13,370 bases of DNA from JACVRM01 sp046262315 (GTDB lineage: Bacteria; Actinomycetota; Thermoleophilia; Gaiellales; Gaiellaceae): contig JBHEMZ010000020.1 of NCBI GenBank assembly GCA_046262315.1, positions 1 to 13,370 on the forward strand, written 5' to 3'. The notes under the pieces are model-generated. The model worked only from the letters and a program-made list of their open reading frames with translations, did no database searches and was not told the DNA's origin. Positions 6,052 to 11,761 of the stretch are shown here, piece after piece. The number at the start of each line of letters is the position of its first letter. Position 1 is the first letter of the stretch. Position numbers and translations under genes: made by a program.

Positions 6052-7416
6052 CTACAGACCTGGTGCTGAGCCGTTCCCCGTCACGGTGAAGCACGCCGTC
6101 GCGAGCCCCGGCACGACGTAGCCGTACGGGTAGCGGTCGCCGTACCACTGCGCCCGGTTGACGAGCTTCCGCTCGCGCGTCAGCCCCGGCACCTCGGCGA
6201 GCAGCTCCGGGACGGAGACGGTGAAGCGCAGGTTGACGAGCGGCTCGGCGCGCCGGCCGTCGCGGATGCGGAACGTCCCGTCGCGCGTCATCCCGGTGAC
6301 GATGCCCTCACGCGGGCTGACCACGCTCAGGTAGTGGAGCCGGGTGACGTGGATGCCGTCCCCGACGCGCTCAGCGAGCTCCTCCAGTGATTTCGCGTCG
6401 CCGGCCGCCATCGACACCGCGAGCGCCTGCGGCCCCCAGGAGCGGTCCTCGGCACGAACCGCATGCCCCGTCGACTGCGTGCCGTCGCCCGCGCGCGCAG
6501 CCGTGGCGCGGTCCCACACCACCCCCCGGAGAACCCCCTCGGTGACGAGCTCGACCCGGTGCTTCGGAACGCCCTCGAAGTCGAACGCCTTCGGCAGGCC
6601 GACCGGATCGAGCGCGTCATCGGCGAGCGAGACCTTCGAATCGAATGCGCGCTCGCCGATGCGCCCCGCGAAGTAGCTCGCCTCCTCGAGCACCCGCAGC
6701 CCACTGAAACTGTGCAGGGCGAAGTACTCGAGCAGCTCGGCGATCGCGTACGGCTCGAGCACGGCCCGGTAGCGACCCAACTCGATCTCCTGTCCGCCGC
6801 GTGTCTGCGCCGCCTTTTCCGCAGCCTCGCGCGCGGCCCCCGCCGGGTTCACGTCCGCCACGCGCGCGGACGCTTGCTCCGCGTAGCCCGACGCCGTGTC
6901 GTCGGCCGCCAGGGCGAGCACCGAGGCGTCCGTCAGCCGCTGGGAGACGGCGATGCCTGTCGAGGACGCGACCGCGATCTCCGTGACGCCGCTCGTCACG
7001 TACCCGAACAGGCCGAACGGGCGCGCGGCGTCGATCGCCTCGCGAGCGAGCTGCGCCTGCTCCTCCGGCGCCAGCGAGGCGGTGCGCTCGTCGTACCCCT
7101 CCACGGCCGGCGGCTCGGACGGCGGCGCCAGGCCCGGGAACGAGGGGTCGCGAGGCGCGCGTTCGGCCGCTTCGCGGGCGCGACGTGCAAGCTCCGCCAG
7201 GGCCTCGGCGCTCGTGCGGTTGGTGACCGCACCGGCCACCCGCCCGTCGCGGACGACGCGCAGCTCGACCATGTCGTTCTCGATCAGCGTCGGCTGGTGC
7301 ACCTCCGACGCGGCGAAGCGTGCGAAACCCGAGACCTCGCTCTGCACGACCGCCTCCGCCTGCTCGCCGTCCGCCGCCGCGAGCGCCGCCTGCGCGAGGT
7401 CGAGGGCACGAGTCAC
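6052..7416 (-). CDS. pmbA: PmbA/TldE, non-catalytic partner of the TldD protease
   Basis: A 454-residue protein starting at GTG 7416 (VTRALDLAQAAL). It carries the conserved PmbA/TldE fold: an N-terminal half with ENDMVELRVVRDGRVAGAVTN, a middle part FALHSFSGLRVLEEASYFAGR, and a C-terminal half with DFEGVPKHRVELVTEGVLRG, TGHAVR, PREGIVTGMTRDGTF and EPLVNLRFTVSV. TldE forms a heterodimer with TldD and lacks the zinc site, and no HExxxH is present here. In E. coli the pair trims the leader of microcin B17 and degrades the CcdA antitoxin (family knowledge). Its GTG overlaps the tldD stop as GTGA, so expression is coupled and the two are made in similar amounts. Confidence 0.92.
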   Translation of the reverse strand: MTRALDLAQAALAAADGEQAEAVVQSEVSGFARFAASEVHQPTLIENDMVELRVVRDGRVAGAVTNRTSAEALAELARRAREAAERAPRDPSFPGLAPPSEPPAVEGYDERTASLAPEEQAQLAREAIDAARPFGLFGYVTSGVTEIAVASSTGIAVSQRLTDASVLALAADDTASGYAEQASARVADVNPAGAAREAAEKAAQTRGGQEIELGRYRAVLEPYAIAELLEYFALHSFSGLRVLEEASYFAGRIGERAFDSKVSLADDALDPVGLPKAFDFEGVPKHRVELVTEGVLRGVVWDRATAARAGDGTQSTGHAVRAEDRSWGPQALAVSMAAGDAKSLEELAERVGDGIHVTRLHYLSVVSPREGIVTGMTRDGTFRIRDGRRAEPLVNLRFTVSVPELLAEVPGLTRERKLVNRAQWYGDRYPYGYVVPGLATACFTVTGNGSAPGL

Positions 7417-8849
7417 GGCCGGACGCCGACTTGCACGTCGCGGAAGCGGGCGACCGGGGCGCCGTGCGAGACGTGAGCGCTCTGCCCGGGCTGGCCCTTG
7501 CCGCAGTTCGTCAACCCGTACAGCCGCCACGTCTCCGGTCCGCCCAGCGCGTCGAGCGAGCCCCAGAACTGCGGCGTGATGCCCGTGTAGACGGCGTCGC
7601 GCAGCAACCGGCCCAGCCGTCCGCGTTTGATCTCCCAGGCTGCCTGCGTGCCGAACTGGAAGTTGAGGCGCTTGTCGTCGATCGACCAGCTCCGGTTCGT
7701 GGACAGGTAGATCCCGTCCTCCACGTCGGCGAGCACGTCCTCGAGCGTCGCCGCCTCCGCCGGCTCGAGATGCAGGTTCGTCATGCGCACGAGCGGCATG
7801 AACTTCCACGTCTCCGCGCGCATCGAGCCGCCCGCGCCGCTGCCGATCTGCGCCGCCGTCTCGCGCGAGGTGAGGAAGCCGCGCAGGACGCCCTCGGCGA
7901 CGATCGCCTCGCGGCGCGCCGGCACGCCCTCGTCGTCCCAGCCGAACGTGCCGAGGCCACGCGCTGTCGTCGCGTCCGAAGTCACGTTCATGAGTGGCGA
8001 GCCGTAGCGCAGCGAGCCGAGATCGTCCGCGGCGAGGAAGCTCGTTCCCGCGTAGGCCGCCTCCGTGCCGTAGACGCGGTCGAGCTCCGTCGGATGGCCC
8101 ACAGACTCGTGCACCTGGAGCGCCATCTGCTCGGAGTCGATCACGACGGTGGTGACGCCGGAGGGGCACTCGGGCGCCCGCACGAGCGCCGCAGCCTCCT
8201 CGCCCACGCGCGGCGCCTCACGCTCGAGCTCGAGGCTCTCGACGTACTCCCAGCCGGCCTGGGCGCTCGAGCCACCGAAGGCGCTGGGGTACGAGCGCTG
8301 CTGAAACAGCCCGTCGCCGGCGGCCAGGGCGTCCACGCCGGCGCCGCACTCGACGAGCTCCTGCTCGCAGTCCGCGCCCTCCGACGAGACGAGGTGCTTG
8401 CGCTGCCTGAACGCACGGGCCGACGCGGACGTGAATTTCACGCCTGGCACGCGCGCGGCCTCCTCTGCCCCCAGGCAGAGCGCGATCTTGTCGTCGAGCC
8501 CCACCGAGAACGGGTCGCGCTCGACGGGCGTCCGGTAGGACCCGGTCGCCCCCTCGACCGGGGCCAGGGCGCGGCTGTGGCTCCCGGGCGCCGCACGCGC
8601 GAAGGAGACGGCCCGCTCGACCGCCGCCTGCACGCCCGCCGCGTCGAGCCGCCGCGTGCTGGCGAAGCCCCAGGCGCCGCCGACCAACACGCGCACCCCG
8701 AGGCCCTCGCTCTCCGCGTCGCTCAGCGTCTCGACGCGGCCTTCCTTCGTGGAGACGTGCTGCGAGCGCTCAGAGACGGCGCGCGCGTCCGTGTAGGACG
8801 CACCGGCGGCGAGCGCCGCGTCGACCGCTTCCCCGCAAAGCTTGCGCAT
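7413..8849 (-). CDS. tldD: TldD metalloprotease catalytic subunit
   Basis: A 478-residue protein from ATG 8849 (MRKLCGEAVDAALAAGASYT); the frame stays open 17 codons further to 8900, but this front part looks non-coding and TAGGGT sits eight bases before ATG 8849. The zinc-binding HExxxH motif is present as HESVGH (247-252), and the conserved C-terminal Cys is in NCGKGQPGQ (Cys449). Other family marks are GGAWGFAST, GGSMRAETWKF and DVEDGIYL. With PmbA it forms a soluble cytoplasmic protease that takes unfolded peptide chains. No peptide-antibiotic genes lie nearby, so a housekeeping role is likelier than maturation of a dedicated peptide. The start of pmbA overlaps the stop codon by four bases. 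Confidence 0.93.
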   Translation of the reverse strand: MRKLCGEAVDAALAAGASYTDARAVSERSQHVSTKEGRVETLSDAESEGLGVRVLVGGAWGFASTRRLDAAGVQAAVERAVSFARAAPGSHSRALAPVEGATGSYRTPVERDPFSVGLDDKIALCLGAEEAARVPGVKFTSASARAFRQRKHLVSSEGADCEQELVECGAGVDALAAGDGLFQQRSYPSAFGGSSAQAGWEYVESLELEREAPRVGEEAAALVRAPECPSGVTTVVIDSEQMALQVHESVGHPTELDRVYGTEAAYAGTSFLAADDLGSLRYGSPLMNVTSDATTARGLGTFGWDDEGVPARREAIVAEGVLRGFLTSRETAAQIGSGAGGSMRAETWKFMPLVRMTNLHLEPAEAATLEDVLADVEDGIYLSTNRSWSIDDKRLNFQFGTQAAWEIKRGRLGRLLRDAVYTGITPQFWGSLDALGGPETWRLYGLTNCGKGQPGQSAHVSHGAPVARFRDVQVGVRP

Positions 8850-8857
8850 GGCGACGA

Positions 8858-8863
8858 ACCCTA
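8858..8863 (-). promoter_or_regulatory. Candidate leaderless -10 element of tldD
   Basis: TAGGGT on the minus strand (8863-8858) ends eight bases before ATG 8849; there is no Shine-Dalgarno sequence in between and no clear -35 box. Confidence 0.35.
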
Positions 8864-8946
8864 GACGAGCACCCAGGACCGCATCGCGAGCGGCTCTCAA
8901 CGCGGCTTACACGGGCTCGCTCACCGACGCTTGCCGCGAGCCACCA

Positions 8947-8998
8947 TCCCCGCGAAGTCGTCATGGCTCTCGCGGAGTGAGAGCAGACTTCGCGGGGA
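8947..8998 (-). terminator. Large nested hairpin downstream of tRNA-Leu
   Basis: Arms TCCCCGCGAAGTC (8947-8959) and GACTTCGCGGGGA (8986-8998) pair perfectly over 13 bases. Inside the loop GCTCTC (8966-8971) pairs with GAGAGC (8979-8984). It starts four bases past the tRNA 3' end in the direction of tRNA transcription, so it probably ends or processes that transcript before tldD. There is no T run after it on either strand. A small structured RNA or a protein-binding cruciform are alternatives. Confidence 0.55.
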
Positions 8999-9001
8999 AT
9001 A

Positions 9002-9085
<84 letters not shown>

Positions 9086-9096
9086 GTGGACGCAAG

Positions 9097-9102
9097 ATTG
9101 TA
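9097..9102 (-). promoter_or_regulatory. -10 element of tRNA-Leu
   Basis: TACAAT on the minus strand is close to the TATAAT consensus and would start transcription about five bases before the tRNA 5' end. The -35 region is not clear. Confidence 0.5.
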
Positions 9103-9128
9103 GCCGCGGCTCGTCCCGACAGCGCGGC

Positions 9129-9145
9129 GCCGGGCTTTGCCCGGC
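9129..9145. repeat. Perfect short hairpin between tRNA-Leu and lexA
   Basis: GCCGGGC-TTT-GCCCGGC is a seven-base-pair stem with a three-base loop in the gap between the divergent tRNA-Leu and lexA transcripts. It has no T tail and no assigned role. The rest of 9103-9244 shows nothing convincing. Confidence 0.35.
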
Positions 9146-9244
9146 CACGCCCGCGGTGGCCCTCGGAGAAGTGCTCGGCGCGATGTCGTCATGCGGCGCA
9201 ATGAGCTGATCTCACGGCGTCGAAGCCCCCTCCTCGCGGCGCGT

Positions 9245-9273
9245 TTGACGCCGTCCGCCCGGGTCGCTACCTT
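9245..9273 (+). promoter_or_regulatory. lexA promoter
   Basis: TTGACG (9245-9250), 17 bases, TACCTT (9268-9273). The start of transcription would fall near 9280, inside the SOS box, so bound LexA would block its own promoter. Confidence 0.65.
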
Positions 9274-9279
9274 TTTCTG

Positions 9280-9293
9280 CGAACACACGTTCG
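9280..9293 (+). promoter_or_regulatory. SOS box (LexA operator)
   Basis: CGAACACACGTTCG is a perfect match to the Gram-positive and actinobacterial LexA site CGAAC-N4-GTTCG. It lies just after the -10 box and 13 bases before the lexA ATG, next to the ribosome binding site AAGGAGG (9296-9302). This implies self-repression of lexA. Confidence 0.92.
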
Positions 9294-9306
9294 ACAAGGA
9301 GGCCGG

Positions 9307-9930
9307 ATGCTTACGGACCGCCAGCGCCAGATCTACGATTTCGTCGTCCAGTACGTGGACAGCCACGGCTACCCGCCGACAGTGCGCGAGATCGGCGACG
9401 CGGTCGGGCTTGCCTCCCCCTCGACGGTGCACGCGCATCTCGCGAACCTCGAGCGGGCCGGAATGCTCCGCCGCGATCCGACCAAACCGCGCGCGCTCGA
9501 GGTGCCCGGCCGCGACGTTCGGGGGGAGCACGAAGGCAGAGACGTCCACCGGCTGCCGCTCGTCGGCCAGATCGCGGCCGGGGGGCCGTTGCTGGCCGAG
9601 CAGAACATCGAGGACTACGTAGCCGTGCCGGAGCCGCTTTCCCGTGGCGGCGAGGAGTTCCTGCTGCGCGTCAAGGGCGACTCGATGATCAACGCGGGCA
9701 TCCTCGACGGCGACATCGTGGTCGTGGAGCGCCGCCAGGACGCGCGCAACGGCGACATCGTCGTGGCGCTCGCGGGCGACGACGAATCGGCTGAGGAGGC
9801 TACCGTCAAGCGCTTCTACCGTAAAGACGGTCGCGTGCGGCTCCAGCCTGAGAACGACGCCCTCGATCCGATCTATGCGCGCCACGTTCAAGTGCTCGGC
9901 AAGGTGACAGGAGTCTTCCGGAGCCTGTGA
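9307..9930 (+). CDS. lexA: LexA, SOS response repressor
   Basis: A 207-residue repressor that blocks DNA-damage genes until RecA filaments trigger its self-cleavage. Residues 1-65 form the winged helix-turn-helix (TVREIGDAVGLASPSTVHAH, then LANLERAG). The cleavage bond is Ala91-Gly92 in GQIAAGGPL, and the catalytic pair is Ser126 (VKGDSM) and Lys168 (ATVKRF). Spacing and length match the family. ATG 9307 is supported by a strong AAGGAGG just upstream. Its promoter carries a perfect SOS box. The stop TGA shares a base with the ATG of the next gene (TGATG), so the zinc-ribbon protein is probably co-translated and also damage-inducible. Confidence 0.97.
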   Translation: MLTDRQRQIYDFVVQYVDSHGYPPTVREIGDAVGLASPSTVHAHLANLERAGMLRRDPTKPRALEVPGRDVRGEHEGRDVHRLPLVGQIAAGGPLLAEQNIEDYVAVPEPLSRGGEEFLLRVKGDSMINAGILDGDIVVVERRQDARNGDIVVALAGDDESAEEATVKRFYRKDGRVRLQPENDALDPIYARHVQVLGKVTGVFRSL

Positions 9931-10130
9931 TGGGGGTGACGCCGCTCAACCGGACGCTCGACCAGGAGCTGGTGGCGCTCCTGCGCGGCGTCAGCCTCGA
10001 GTGCCTCGTGTGCGGCGAATTCTTCCTGCAGCGGCCGCGCGGCATCCTCGAGTGCCCGGAGTGCGGGACCGTGCTGCGCGACCGTGGGGCGGCGGAATCG
10101 GGGCTACAATTGAGCTCGCAGGCCGGGTGA
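9930..10130 (+). CDS. Small zinc-ribbon protein of unknown function
   Basis: A 66-residue protein from ATG 9930, overlapping the lexA stop by one base; GTG 9927 one codon earlier is possible. It has one zinc ribbon with two knuckles, CLVCG (Cys25, Cys28) and CPECG (Cys42, Cys45), between a short helical front (DQELVALLRGVSLE) and a tail (DRGAAESGLQL). No enzymatic domain fits. The likely role is nucleic-acid or protein binding, controlled with lexA. Its last 9 codons contain the -10 box (TACAAT 10105-10110) and first bases of rnpB, so the tail is probably under RNA rather than protein constraint. A chance ORF is unlikely given the four ordered cysteines, but the function is unknown. Confidence 0.7.
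   Translation: MGVTPLNRTLDQELVALLRGVSLECLVCGEFFLQRPRGILECPECGTVLRDRGAAESGLQLSSQAG
10105..10110 (+). promoter_or_regulatory. -10 element of rnpB
   Basis: TACAAT lies six bases before the predicted RNA 5' end at 10117 and inside the zinc-ribbon gene. The -35 region has no good match, so either an unusual promoter or read-through from lexA contributes. Confidence 0.55.
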
Positions 10131-10462
10131 TCGCGGGTCGCGCAAGCGGCTCGAGGAAAGTCCGGACACCACAGGGCAGGACGCTGGGGAAACCCCAGGC
10201 GGCGAAAGCCGACGGAAAGTGGCACAGAAAGGAGACCGCCACCGGCACTCTCGAGATGCCGGGGGCAAGGGTGAAAAGGTGGGGTAAGAGCCCACCAGCG
10301 TCGTGGCGACACGGCGGCTAGTCAAACCCCGTCCGGTGCAACGCGAAGCAGGTTCCGATGAAGCTGCCCGCCGAGGAACCGGGTGCGCGGCACGAGCCGC
10401 CGGGTAACCGGCGGCCGAGAGAGATGGTCACCCACGACAGAATCCGGCTTACAGGCCTGCTA
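10117..10462 (+). ncRNA. rnpB: RNase P RNA, bacterial class A
   Basis: This is the catalytic RNA that removes 5' leaders from pre-tRNAs. The universal core is present: GAGGAAAGTCCGGAC (about 10153-10167) near the 5' end and ACAGAATCCGGCTTACAGG near the 3' end, which pair as P4. GCAGGCC (10117-10123) pairs with GGCCTGC (10454-10460) as P1, fixing both ends to within a few bases. GGTGGGGTAAGAGCCCACC is the P10/P11 region. GCCGCCGGGTAACCGGCGGC (10396-10415) is the P15 hairpin, whose GGTAA loop binds the tRNA CCA end. It starts inside the zinc-ribbon gene and ends just before a strong terminator. Confidence 0.96.
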
Positions 10463-10465
10463 CGG

Positions 10466-10491
10466 AAAAAGCCCTGGAAACGGGGCTTTTT
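10466..10491 (+). terminator. Rho-independent terminator of rnpB
   Basis: AAAAAGCCC and GGGCTTTTT form a perfect nine-base-pair stem around an eight-base loop, with the T run inside the stem. This is the clearest intrinsic terminator in the window and, being A/T flanked, may work on both strands. Confidence 0.88.
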
Positions 10492-10512
10492 CTATTGGAC
10501 CTAACAATACCG

Positions 10513-10542
10513 CTCATTTGAAAAGAATGTCTCTCAAATGAG
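10513..10542. repeat. AT-rich inverted repeat downstream of the DUF429 gene
   Basis: CTCATTTGA (10513-10521) and TCAAATGAG (10534-10542) are perfect inverted arms around a 12-base spacer, 11 bases past the DUF429 stop. The low GC content is unlike the surroundings. It could be the terminator of that gene, without a T tail, or a protein site left by a mobile element. Confidence 0.5.
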
Positions 10543-10553
10543 TGGAACGCCTC

Positions 10554-11234
10554 TCAAGCAAGCTGCTCGAGGCTACCGGCGAGCGGGAGCGCGATCCAGC
10601 CTTCTCGTCGCGCAGACTCGAGGAGATCGTCCGGAATCGGCTCGCAGAGGCGGAGGGCGCTCGCCCGTGCAGCGAGTGCCGAGATGAGCGCATCGAAGCA
10701 GTCGCTGTTCTGTTCGCAAGCCATCTCCTGATCGAGCGCCAGCGCCAGCCAGGGCGCACGCTCGCGAAGCTCCTCGATCGATCGGGTGCTACCGAACTCG
10801 AACCTCGCGCGTGCAGCACGTGGGTACACCTCGACAAACCGGCCCGCGCCAGTTCGGTCGGCTTGCCATTCGGAGAGCAGCCGCGCGGCTCTGAACGCTG
10901 GCACGGCAAGCCGGTCCGCGGAGACACTCAAAGGCTGGCGCCGCGTCTTCCTCCAGACGAACTCATCCGTTCGCCGTAGCCGCAGGGCCGCGCTGTCGAG
11001 GCCCGGCCAGGCGTCCATCCGGTGGTGCGCCGAGACAGATTCGACGAATGCGTCGGGCCACCCGAACGGAATGTCGATGCCAACCTTGTCGACATCCGCG
11101 ACCAGCCGTCGCAGCTCGTCGTCGTCAACTCCCGCTTGCAGATGGCCCACCCTCGCTGCGCGGTCTTCCCACCGGATCACGCAAGCGGCGGTCCTTGCCG
11201 GAGAGGAAGCGAGGTCGACGCCGAGGGTGCGCAT
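10554..11234 (-). CDS. DUF429-family protein
   Basis: A 226-residue protein with the pattern of DUF429, a family with a predicted RNase H-like fold. It opens with MRTLGVDLASSPARTAACVI, whose early Asp (GVDLA) is the expected first acidic residue. VGIDIPFGWPDAF (about 51-63) and later FVEVYPRAARARF and SDCFDALISALAAR carry further conserved acidic positions. The biochemical function of the family is not established; nuclease activity is a prediction from fold. ATG 11234 lies nine bases after TATCTT, with no Shine-Dalgarno. It follows the recombinase remnant on the same strand, 24 bases behind its stop, and may have been carried with it. Confidence 0.8.
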   Translation of the reverse strand: MRTLGVDLASSPARTAACVIRWEDRAARVGHLQAGVDDDELRRLVADVDKVGIDIPFGWPDAFVESVSAHHRMDAWPGLDSAALRLRRTDEFVWRKTRRQPLSVSADRLAVPAFRAARLLSEWQADRTGAGRFVEVYPRAARARFEFGSTRSIEELRERAPWLALALDQEMACEQNSDCFDALISALAARASALRLCEPIPDDLLESARREGWIALPLAGSLEQLA

Positions 11235-11243
11235 GATCGTCGG

Positions 11244-11249
11244 AAGATA
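11244..11249 (-). promoter_or_regulatory. Candidate -10 element of the DUF429 gene
   Basis: TATCTT on the minus strand (11249-11244) lies nine bases before ATG 11234, between the recombinase stop and the start codon. No -35 match is seen in the recombinase tail. Confidence 0.35.
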
Positions 11250-11258
11250 CGGCCTGGT

Positions 11259-11636
11259 TCAGCCGACCCAGCGGAGCCGCTTTATCGCGCCGCGGGGCTC
11301 ATGCGCGTTCACGCGCGTGTAGCGCTGCGTCGAGTCGAGGTGCTTGTGGCCGAGCAGCTCCTGAATCTGTCGCAGGTTCGCGCCCGCGCGCAGCAACTCG
11401 GAGGCGAAGACATGTCGGAGCGTGTGCGGCGTCACGCGCTTGCGCTCGTTGACGCCCGCCGCGTTCACGTAGTGGCGGAACGTCTGGCCAAGCTGGGTGT
11501 AATGGAGCCGGTTGCCCTGCACGCCCACGAAGACAGCCTGCTCGGTCAGCGGCACGCGGGTCGCCAAGTACTCGGCGAAGAGCGGCGCGAGCCCCGGAGG
11601 GATCGGGATCGTCCGCTGCCGCCCGCCCTTCGCCTT
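11259..11636 (-). pseudogene. Tyrosine recombinase/integrase, C-terminal fragment
   Basis: The open frame of 125 residues reads KGGRQRTIPIPPGLAPLFAE and then continues into the catalytic core of a phage-type integrase. It has HTLRH (His and Arg of the active site), LLGHKHLDSTQRYTRV (His and the Tyr nucleophile), and a normal end. The N-terminal arm, core-binding domain and first catalytic Arg are missing, and TGA codons close the frame at 11639. Just upstream another frame reads LRAVKG, which would join as VKGKGGRQR, the usual family motif, if one extra base at about 11627 were removed; further upstream no integrase sequence is recognisable. Without the first Arg it cannot be an active recombinase. 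It is probably the remnant of an integrated element, or less likely of a XerC/D-like gene. Confidence 0.82.
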
Positions 11637-11688
11637 TCACGGCTCTCAGCGATCCGAATTCGGCGGCCGAGGCCGTGCAACCGTGAAA
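11635..11688. repeat. Short inverted repeat at the broken end of the recombinase
   Basis: TTTCACGG (11635-11642) and CCGTGAAA (11681-11688) face each other across 38 bases, exactly where recombinase homology stops. It may mark a deletion or insertion junction or be chance. The remaining gap to 11761 holds only a small CTGAG/CTCAG hairpin (11752-11766) at the end of the next gene. Confidence 0.35.
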
Positions 11689-11761
11689 TCGGGCAATTTG
11701 GGCGCCGCTCGAGGCCCGTTGCGCACCCCACGGCGGAGCGGAGAGGAGCTCTGAGCCGCTC

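Noticed and set aside
6052..8169. A 705-codon frame that would fuse pmbA to upstream sequence
   Set aside because: The part beyond 7416 is antisense-like, Arg-rich shadow of tldD; GTG 7416 overlaps the tldD stop as GTGA, which fixes the pmbA start.
7320..8864. A 514-codon plus-strand frame opposite tldD
   Set aside because: Low-complexity Arg/Ala/Leu composition typical of antisense frames in GC-rich genes, with no recognisable domain.
8947..8998. CRISPR repeat
   Set aside because: The palindrome occurs once only; no regularly spaced repeats are present anywhere in the window.
8850..9001. A hidden peptide precursor for TldD/PmbA between tRNA-Leu and tldD
   Set aside because: No small frame with a start signal and a Cys/Ser/Gly-rich core was found; the region is taken up by the nested hairpin and the tldD promoter.
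10542..10979. A 145-codon plus-strand frame after rnpB
   Set aside because: It is antisense to the DUF429 gene, has no domain and no start signal.
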